Part shown: piece by piece, positions 56,101-64,000 of the stretch
How positions within the stretch are numbered: position 1 is the stretch's first letter
Layout: the number at the start of each line of letters is the position of its first letter
NCBI GenBank assembly: GCA_023974075.1
Contig: CM043801.1
Location: 17,989,281-18,053,280, forward strand
From: Chaenocephalus aceratus
Taxonomy: Eukaryota; Chordata; Actinopteri; Perciformes; Channichthyidae
Direction: 5' to 3'
Length of the DNA: 64,000 nucleotides
Translations under genes and position numbers: made by a program
Notes under the pieces: model-generated
What the model was told of the DNA's origin: nothing
The model's database searches: none
The model's input: only the letters and a program-made list of their open reading frames with translations

Positions 56101-59100
56101 TTTGTAAAGCACCTTGAGTTGTCTTGTGTTGAAAGGTGCTATATAAATAAACTTGTCTTGCCTTAAATGCTACATTTCAAATGTTTACAATCCATCACTA
56201 AATTCATGGCAAATCAATTTTCATTTTACATCATGCAATAACACTAAGACGACATTAGTTGCATTGAACTGATCTTTTTAATAAGTTGTACTTAGAAACA
56301 TGGGCTTGTGCTTCACTGAGGATCTTTGTCATGCTGACAGGGAGGCAAACTGCAGTTATTACACTTCGCGTTTTGAAATATGTGTAACTCTGTTCATATA
56401 AAACCCACACTGCTCAAATTTCGTTAATTTTCCTAAAATTGGTATATTTATTTATTTTGGACCTAACACACTTAGCTACTTTATCTACTCTGAAACTAGC
56501 TAAACTAGTTTTAAATATATGTATTCTTTACTGTCGGGTCATGTACCGGTTCAGCGAGCTGCACGAGACTGACGGGCTGTCAGGAGAGGGAGAGGAAAAG
56601 AGAGCAACCCGTTTACTTTTCCCATTTTATTATCCAGAATTACTGTAAACCTTTGAATAAAGTAGTTAATCTACTATTAGTAGTTTGTTTAAATGCATTA
56701 ATTATGTTTTTTTTTTCATTAACATAAAATAAATCTCACGTACCCCCTGCAGTACTCCAACGTACCCCTAGGGGTCCGCGTACCCCCATTTGAGAACCAC
56801 TGGTCTAGAGGTTGATTATTGTTCTGATTATTTGCAACAGAGCGATCTACTTTGGGGCCTATTCGACAGCCAAGGAGAAGCTGAATGGCGTGCTGGAGCC
56901 GGACTCTACCCAGGTGCACATGGTGTCGGCTGGGCTGGCAGGTAAAGATGGCTCCCCCCCTCCCCCTTCTGTCTGTGTGTCCCTGTCTGTCGCTGAGCGT
57001 TATCTCTGCTGTATGTCTGCCTGGGCAGTGTAAATCACTGATGGGTTTTATAAAAAAAAACATGTTAAAGACTTATTCAGTTTGTCTTCATCAGACAGTT
57101 TACTTTTCATCACTTTCACAAGTTCAAATACCCCGGAGTTTCCCCATCACCCCCCTCCACTTTACCCCCCTCTTAATATACATGTGTAGGATGGTGGTAT
57201 TTTCACAAATTAAAAGCTTGTGAATATCAAAAAGCATGCAAGATCTAATATATGATATATTTTACAAGTAGGCATTATTACGAAGATGTTTTATGTATAG
57301 AACTATGAAATATAAACTATAGGTGGTTTATCAGAAAGCACAATTTAAGACTCTCAGGATCAAACTGACCTCGACCTTGATTGTGATGAAAACAGCCTCA
57401 CTGTGAAACAAAACCTTCCATTAAAGATGAATTTAACTTTTACTGTGGTCCTGATCAGAATACGCACCCCCTGCCTTGTTTTATTCAAGAAGACCAGGCA
57501 AAGTGTTTTCTGCTGATCAATGCTACACAACCACTGATAGAGTTTAAGGGCTAGCTTAAAAGAAACCATAAACGGTAATTATACAGTTTAAGTTGACAAA
57601 AACGACTAACACGAAATCTCAAGTACCATACTAACTCCTTACCTCCGGGCTGTTTTCTGTTCAGATCATGGTAACTTCGGTTGGTAAAGTAATATGGCTC
57701 TGGCTATCAATCAACAGCATTCAAAGGAGTACCGCCTCTCAATTAAACCAATTGGACAATAGAAGAAAAAATGCCAATTATGTCGACCGTTTTTTTCGCC
57801 CTGAGTTGAAGTTTTTTTTAACCCAGTTGATAAACCATCTTGTATGTTCATGGCTGCCTTGCCAGACAACATAGAGTATAGTTGAGGAGACACACGCTAA
57901 ATCAGCATTCTTAGACTTTGATGCAAATGAAACCCGGCATCGAGACAATTGAGGCTATAATGTGCCACTGCTGGTATTTATAACACATATATATTTGTAT
58001 TTGTTTGACAAACCTCACGGTCCTCAAAGTTTAGGTTGTGCTTTCCTCCTCTCTTAGCCCTTTTGTCCCCCATGTCCTCCATTATTTTTTATTTCCTCCT
58101 TGCCCTCTCATCCTCTTTTTATTTAATTTTGAAGCGTCTCCAGAGGACTGTAAATGGTTTAACATCACAGTTGTTACTTGAACAGTGTGGTCTGGGCCCC
58201 CTTCTTTGCTCTGTGTGTATAGAGGAGAGAGCACAGCCCCCAAAGGTCAACTTGGGCCCCTGGCACTCGGGCGGACACGGCAGGTAGCATCCCATTTCTT
58301 TACACTGGTATGATGAAAACCATGGTGATTTTTATGAATATTAGACAGTTCATAATGGTTATTCATTTGTGATGATTTTACCATTGCTTATGGCACCGTG
58401 TTAGCTGCTGGTCTGTAGTTTTAGGATCTTATTTTAAGGCTTGTTATTTCTTAGTTTTGACAAACACCTCCCCTTCCCCTTGTTTCATAAACATGGTAAA
58501 GTTAAAGCTATGACACATAATCTGGATATGATGTTGTCAGCACCAAAGAAATGCTAACCTTGTCACTGCCACAGGTTATAGATGGTAATTGATGTGCTCC
58601 ATTTTGTCTTTTTCATGCATCAAAACAATTACTGACTCATTTCTTTGACATTTATTCTTAAGGAAAATCATTAATATGTTGACATTGCTCCCTCTTTTTT
58701 TTATTGGTTTAACTTCTTTTTTTTAAAAATAAAGATTATTCTTTCACAAATTTACCTCAACAGTATTGGCACCAGTTTAAAAAACACCCATTTTTACTTG
58801 TATGTGTGCAATATGCAGTAAAGAAACATCATGTTATGGAGTTGGGCAAACTTTAGCAGACTATATAGAAAAGTCAGTTTAGTGTTTTTGTTTCTTTATG
58901 CTGCACACATTTAGTCATCAGTGTAGCTGTTGCATTCATTCATCCGTAGATCTGAATAATTCAAACCTCTGTAGTTGTACTGCAGCACTCATTTATTTCA
59001 TAGTTGCTGCACAGATACATTTGTTGTGCATGTGCACATATTTCATGCAGGGTTAAAGAAAGCCTCACTAACTTTGTGAAGTCACTGCCTCTTACGACGT

Positions 59101-62100
59101 CCCTTTGACTTTGAAAAGTAAGGGAGGCTAGTCCCAATTTTAGATTTAGACCTGGAGTTAATTTAGAGCATATTTTCCTTCCATATTATGTAGGTTAACA
59201 TCCTCTGGAGGAACACAAAGATGATGTGGCTATAAAAGGCCATACTGCAGACATGCAGCAGCCTGCCCACCTGCAGATGAGGCTCCTCACAGAGGCTTGA
59301 ATACCTTTATGTGTGTTCTCCATGGCTTATTTAATCTGCCAACTGTGATTTACTTTTAGTATTTCTGGAGTTACTTTGTTCCATACATACAGTTACATTG
59401 AGACCTTTTTAGTCATGCGTTATTGGCTCAGATGAAGTCACGATGAAAAATGTTTTCATCTTTCATATTTGTACACATATCACTTATCCATTGAGACATG
59501 TTGTCCTATCGAGACAAGCCATGTTGTAAACGAGCAACAAAAAATGCTAAGCATAAACATACAAGGACAAAAATACATCATCAATTAACATATTTAACTA
59601 AAAGTATTCATATCATCAACTTAAATTACCCATTACAATAACAGCTACATTTAATCTGCATCCGTTAAAAATTCATCTTTAAAATAAAACCACTACTTGG
59701 TGTCATTCAGTAACTTTGGAAAACCGTTTTGATGTTGCGATTTCCAGAGTCCTTTTGTTCGACATTGGAGAGGACTTGTTATTTGATGTGTTTTCTATAA
59801 GCCTCACTCCCTAGAGACATATTTTTCTCAACATTTTTAAGGACTAGTGTTATATTTAAATTGATCCCAGTTTATCCAGAATGAGGTTTGGCCCAGATAT
59901 TTGGAGCTGGCTGACTCACTGCTCCACCCCATTCATTTACTTTTCTATGATAAACCACTTCCCTTTGTCATCACATATTCATACAAATATTGTCCACCGC
60001 TTTCAGTCTCAACGACAAGGTTAGCATTTCCACCTGCCTCTTTTAATTTTCTACATTATTTCAGTATGCATCTGATTTAATTATTAATCTAATAGATATA
60101 TATATATATATATATATTGTTCATTAACTGATAATAGCTAAATTATTATTAAGAATACATCCTCAATTAAATTGTCTTCCTTTGTACTTGTGTATTTACC
60201 TCACTCTGGTGAAATGGAGCTGGAGTTTTGGATTGGGTTGGCTTGTGTTCAGTCAACATTTTCTTTATTCTAGTTGATAAAAAAGAGTAAAGGGAATTAT
60301 CAACTGTAAGTAAAATAAATTGACAACTTAACAACTTAATTCTATAACTAAGAGTCAATTAAAGGGTGGGTGGGTGGTGGGGTTGGGGGTGGATTTGACT
60401 GCTGCTTGTGTGCGATTGTGGTACAGAAAAGCCTGTGTCTATTTTAGGGTTTTACTGTAAAGCTTTCACCCCTGCGTGATTGGGTGGGAGACCCCCGCCA
60501 TCTGTGCCCCCCATATCTGCAGGCTACTAGCTGCAGCGGGGAGGAGCTGGAGGAGCTTTGCCCCTCCTTCGTGAGTACACGCCATAGACGCTACTTCCTT
60601 CTACTTCCCTCTTTTTCTTCTTCCTCTTTTTGTTCTTCTCTCCTTCTCTTCAACAGACCTGTGTCTTCCTCTCTTCTTCACGCCGTTGCCTTAACGTAGG
60701 GCAGTGTTGCATCGAATCACTAGATGTGACAGGTCTCTTTCTAGACTTGCCTTCGTCTTAGCTGTTTTCTGCAATGGCCATGTTTTTTATTTCTTACGGT
60801 TACATCTTTCGTATCAGAAACTTTTAGAGAGACTTTGTGTCATTTCTTAGTGATACAAAGTGCTCATTAGTTAGCTTCACACACCACACATCAAACTTTA
60901 CTTACTGTACATTTCCCAGCGTTTCTACTTAATACAAATAAAATAACATTCTCAACCTTAAATAACTCAAACAAACACATGCACAAACTCACATCTGCTT
61001 AGTATATACTCTGGACCCCATTATTGAGGGACCCAGGTTTAAAACAAAGCTAACATTTATATTGGCTGAAGGCCACTTGACATGGTCAACAGTGTTGCTC
61101 ACCAGCAGGATGAAAAGTCGGCTCTAAATTTCCCATCTGAGACTTTCCACTTTAGTCCTGCTGAATAATTGAAGAATCTCCTCCAGACACCATTTTGTTT
61201 CTCTGTCCTGTAGTGGTGCTAGTATCAGGCCTACAGCCTGTCTCTAGTGTCCAACCAGTTAACTACTGCTTTGTTCAAAGTCGCAGAATAAACATAAATA
61301 TGTTCATTCATTGACTAATAAAGATGGAACATTCATATTGAAGAACCAAACTTAGAAGAACATTTATAGCAATGACTAACCAATGATATCAAAGAATCAA
61401 AGCTGTGTTGTGTGACTCGAAGTTGTGGAATGAATTTATTGTATTAGGCCAATACTTCTGTGTGTACTTCAAAGCACATTGAAAGTAATGATATTAGAAA
61501 AACAGAAGAGCTCATGTCTCAATAGCAAATGATTTCATTAAAAACACAAGAGCTCTGATTATCATTTCAAGGAAATTAATAGTCTGCAGTATAAACAATC
61601 TGCCACACTCAAAGGCCTACAACGACTCTGCGGCTCGGCCTGATTTCCCAGTGTTCCAGTTAGAAAAGTTATTAAGATGACAAATGGAGAAAAGAGAGCC
61701 CTCACAGCTGCTGCCTTTATGCACTGTTAGTTAGTTCGTTAAGATACTTTACTTCAGTCAGAGAGCTTTTGTTTACATGCACTTGTGTAGCATTTCACAT
61801 GAAGAGGATCAATGGGAAAACATACATTTTTGTCTGTAACAAAAATAATTCTGATCTTTCAAAAAATATTTAATATATACAAATATTGTATAGTAATAAA
61901 ATATCGCATAATAAAGTAAAACTCTGAAGTTGATCCTGTTTAGTGAAGTGCTTTTCATTGTCCTTGTGCAATATAGAATATTTAATATAGTAGAATAGAT
62001 TGTGTCCCTCCAAATGTCTGTGCCTCTGTCTGAACCTCTGTCCTCCTCTGAAATTCCCAGGGTTCACCGCCATCACAGCCACCAATCCCATCTGGCTGAT

Positions 62101-63779
62101 CAAGACCCGCCTGCAGCTGGAAACCAGGTGAGGACACTTTAATAATAATAAATGAAAATGAAGTCATGTTGTTATTGGACATGGATTAAAAGTCTCTGTA
62201 TGATTCCAGAAACAAGGGTGAGCGGCGAATGAACGCCTTCGAGTGCGTGCGGCGGGTTTACCAGATGGACGGCCTGCGAGGCTTCTACAGGGGAATGTCA
62301 GCCTCATACGCTGGCATCTCTGAGACCGTTATCCACTTTGTCATCTATGAGGGCATCAAACGCAAACTGCTGGAGTACAAGGCCCGCTCCAGCATGGACA
62401 AAGAGGAAGAGACTGTGAAGGAAGCCTCAGACTTTGTGGCTATGATGTTCGCAGCAGCCACCTCCAAGACCTGCGCCACCTCCATCGCCTACCCTCATGG
62501 TAACCTTCTGTCTCTTGTAGCATGAAATGTCCAAAGATCCCTTAAAAAGACCAAACCATTAAGTCCATAAAAAAATACTTTCTGAGTTTCCCACGTCACA
62601 AGCCGACTAGTTCCAACTGAAGACATGAACCTTAAAAAAGAGATCCCGAAATATATGCCCTTGTTTTACCAGGGTTCTTCTCTGTTTCAAAGTGTAAGCA
62701 AGCTGGAAAATGCTTAATTTTGATAAATGTTTTCAAAGTTTGAATGTGCTTTAAACCAAATCTACTCGGTAGAAATGCATTCAACACAATCTGGTGTTTC
62801 TTCTTTACACAACCGTAATGTAAACCAAAAGTATTTAAAGTATTTTAAATGAAAAGATCCCGTCATTTGTCTGTTGGCACGTTTAGCTAACCATTAAACC
62901 TTTATTAATCCTGAACCAACTTTTTTGGCAACTGAATTAATAGTAACACTTTTAATGTGAGGATAAAGACCTTAAGAGCCTGGGAATGATTGGTTCGGGT
63001 ACCTTAGAAAGTACCACAATGTTACTCTTGCAATCTCCGATTTATAAAAAGGCAGTTTTATTCCCTAAACACAGCTGGGCTGGGTAGTTTTTGTAAAGAC
63101 ATCCCTCTGCTCCACTTCTCTCTCTTAGGGACTCTGGTCGCCTGTGCCCTTTGTTAATAGGATTGTAACAGAAGCTTAGGTAGCAAAGCATTAAGACTGT
63201 AAACCAAGCTCATCAGCCAACACATTATATTTTAGTTGTTTAATTTATACACAAACATACATTCAAAAACAATCATTGATAGTTTAAAGAGATAAACCAT
63301 CTAAAAAAGTATCTCTCACTATGAATGTAACATTTATAGTGAGAGAGTGACTCATACTTTCGTATTGGAAAATATGATGCTCCACTTATGCTATAAATAT
63401 CACTGTCATTCTCCGACTACGCACAGCCCACAGTTGAATGCAACGCTTCAAACACCCTTTGTCTGAAGTCATTCTGGGACTAATCAATATCTCTTATACC
63501 TTATTTATAGAAAATCAGTATACCAAAAGATTAATTAATAAATAGCACCTTAACATCATTTTCTTCTACTTCTCTCTAATCGCAGAGGTGATCCGCACGC
63601 GGCTACGAGAGGAAGGCAGCAAGTATCGCTCCTTCTTCCAGACTCTGCTGTTGGTATCCCGGGAGGAGGGATACCGGGCGCTGTACCACGGCCTAACCAC
63701 CCACCTCGTCAGACAGATCCCCAACACGGCCATCATGATGTTCACCTACGAGGTGGTGGTCTACCTGCTCAGCCGTTAG
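42667..63779 (+). CDS. slc25a36: SLC25A36, mitochondrial pyrimidine nucleotide carrier
   Basis: This inner-membrane carrier moves pyrimidine nucleotides, and by family data some guanine nucleotides, into the matrix for mitochondrial DNA and RNA synthesis. Seven coding exons: 42667-42707, 44238-44402, 47706-47783, 56841-56941, 62061-62127, 62210-62499 and 63586-63779, all GT-AG and in phase. They total 936 bp, 311 residues, the same as human. TAA lies two codons before the ATG, which supports the start. The three carrier repeats are marked by [10 protein letters not shown] (Pro26), [10 protein letters not shown] (Pro138) and YPHEVIRTRL (Pro246). The middle signature has Trp in place of the acidic residue, as in the SLC25A33/36 group. 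The N terminus [14 protein letters not shown] and the end [10 protein letters not shown] then VVVYLLSR fit SLC25A36 rather than SLC25A33. Intron 3 (9 kb) carries a nested stack of hAT elements. Confidence 0.97.
44888..45330. mobile_element. Non-autonomous hAT-like element in slc25a36 intron 2
   Basis: The ends AGGGTTGCCAG and CTGGCATCCCT are inverted, and the sequence just inside is rich in CGATTATTCG-type repeats on both sides. AGCGT occurs at both outer borders, but an exact 8-bp duplication cannot be fixed. The interior holds a G-rich run at 45020-45046 and an A/T-rich stretch at 45165-45260. The rest of intron 2 shows no gene. Confidence 0.6.
48059..48513. mobile_element. Non-autonomous hAT element with perfect target duplication
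   Basis: The inverted ends are CACATGTGTCAAACTCAAG and TTTGAGTTTGACACCCCTG. TCCTAAAC (48051-48058 and 48514-48521) is duplicated exactly on both sides, the 8-bp signature of hAT insertion. It lies in slc25a36 intron 3. No transposase frame is kept. Confidence 0.85.
50110..50170. repeat. (CA)n microsatellite
   Basis: About 30 CA units in slc25a36 intron 3. Confidence 0.95.
51288..53680 (+). mobile_element. Second-level hAT element
   Basis: The ends CAGGGGTCGGCAACC and GGTTGTAGACCCCTG are inverted. GGTTAATC is duplicated exactly at 51280-51287 and 53681-53688. Near 51590-51720 is a degraded transposase N terminus; one frame has [20 protein letters not shown], a CxxC zinc-finger start as in GTF2IRD2/SPIN-type hAT proteins. 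The copy is interrupted by the hAT at 52168-53348. Confidence 0.88.
52168..53348 (+). mobile_element. Third-level hAT element with BED-type transposase relic
   Basis: The ends TAGGGCTGTGCAATTAATCG and ATAATCGCACAGCCCTA are inverted. GTGCAGAT is duplicated exactly at 52160-52167 and 53349-53356. The interior has two frames of a ZBED-type hAT transposase: [13 protein letters not shown] near 52470-52508, then after a frame shift [16 protein letters not shown] and [12 protein letters not shown] to about 52625. There the coding sequence is cut by CCAGGGGTGCCCAAC, which looks like one end of a further hAT-type repeat. Confidence 0.9.
54410..55255. mobile_element. MITE inside the outer hAT
   Basis: The ends AAAGGAGAGGTGTCATG and CATGACATGTCTCCTTT are inverted with few mismatches. 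AACACTT occurs on both outer sides (near 54407-54413 and 55253-55260), so a 7-8 bp target duplication is likely. It contains no transposase frame. Confidence 0.75.
55290..56170 (+). mobile_element. L2-clade LINE, 3' fragment
   Basis: The C-terminal end of an L2-type ORF2 is readable: [35 protein letters not shown] and [20 protein letters not shown] in the frame ending at 55916. Earlier codons ([12 protein letters not shown]) are in another frame. The 3' end has GGTGCTATATAAATAAACTT then GTCTTGCCTTA. The copy is truncated and broken. It lies inside the outer hAT, next to the MITE 54410-55255. Confidence 0.85.
56942..62060. other. slc25a36 intron 4
   Basis: 5.1 kb with no exon or repeat family that I can name with confidence. 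It contains an AT run near 60096-60116 and a G-rich run at 60364-60392 with at least four runs of three or more G. An open frame near 60484-60699 has no family resemblance and was not called. Confidence 0.5.
62500..63585. other. slc25a36 intron 6
   Basis: 1.1 kb, AT-rich. No repeat or exon recognised. Confidence 0.5.
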
Positions 63780-64000
63780 CCCACCAGGTACGTCTCCTTC
63801 TCGTTTAAAGAGGGAGTCAATAAGCAAATGACTGAGAAGAAAGCCCTTGGGTGGGGGAAGGCTAGACGACATGATAAAATGAAGACCAAAGGAAAACCGA
63901 TAATTCTCTAATGGACCAGAAGAAAGAAAAAAAAAGACAAAATATGAGGAAATTGGAGGAAGGGAAATCCCTTTCTTCACCATATCAGCATCAACACCTC
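63780..64000 (+). other. slc25a36: slc25a36 3' UTR, start
   Basis: Sequence after the TAG at 63777-63779; no polyadenylation signal is reached before the window ends. A possible donor (CAGGTACGT) lies just after the stop at about 63786, but nothing shows it is used. Confidence 0.5.

Larger units (their letters stand above)
50696..56802. mobile_element. Outer hAT element (6.1 kb with its insertions)
   Basis: The ends CAGTGGTTCTCAAA and TTTGAGAACCACTG are perfect inverted repeats. They are flanked by GTCTAGGG (50688-50695) and GTCTAGAG (56803-56810), an 8-bp duplication with one mismatch that also fits the hAT target preference around TCTAG. Matching subterminal sequence is present (GTACCCCCTTTGAAA on the left, CGTACCCCCATTTGAG on the right). 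It contains the further insertions listed separately. No transposase of its own is recognised. Its right end lies 38 bp before slc25a36 exon 4. Confidence 0.88.

Noticed and set aside
60484..60699. Open frame with a possible donor after CCCTCCTTCG, as an extra slc25a36 exon
   Set aside because: The seven known exons already give an exact 311-residue protein, and the peptide does not resemble a carrier segment.

Overview
The window is nuclear DNA of a teleost fish, probably a percomorph. The evidence is split genes with GT-AG introns, vertebrate protein families at their normal lengths, long CA/CT microsatellites, and fish-type repeats (Tc1, several hAT families, L2-like LINE tails, MITEs). 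There is no bacterial, viral or organellar backbone.

Four protein genes can be rebuilt exon by exon. (1) timm44, minus strand, 13 coding exons between 14076 and 2264, 447 codons: the inner-membrane tether of the mitochondrial import motor. (2) rab11b, plus strand, 5 coding exons between 15822 and 20802: a recycling-endosome small GTPase. It matches the family almost throughout but has three single-base homopolymer indels that break the frame as read. (3) marchf2, minus strand, 4 coding exons between 25233 and 23221, 248 codons: a membrane RING-CH ubiquitin ligase. (4) slc25a36, plus strand, 7 coding exons between 42667 and 63779, 311 codons: a mitochondrial pyrimidine-nucleotide carrier. timm44 and rab11b are head to head, and rab11b and marchf2 are tail to tail. 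timm44, rab11b and marchf2 all lie on 19p13.2 in human, while SLC25A36 is on human chromosome 3. The genes are neighbours, not a pathway, although timm44 and slc25a36 both act at the inner mitochondrial membrane.

The rest is introns and intergenic DNA rich in mobile elements. timm44 introns hold a MITE, a 5'-truncated LINE, a hAT nested inside another TIR element, and half of a Tc1-like element. The 16 kb between marchf2 and slc25a36 (26.5-42.2 kb) holds a complete but internally deleted Tc1-like element, a large imperfect inverted repeat (arms of about 0.9 kb), a perfect AAGGC array of about 53 copies, and a 5.8 kb block inserted into one arm of the inverted repeat. That block contains MITEs and two convergent transcript-like units, one ending in an unrecognised cysteine-rich 44-residue exon. 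The third intron of slc25a36 contains a 6.1 kb stack of hAT elements nested at least three deep, with target-site duplications that give the insertion order.

I see no convincing new biological system. The items most worth a second look are the rab11b indels, the nested hAT stack, the interrupted inverted repeat, and the cysteine-rich exon.
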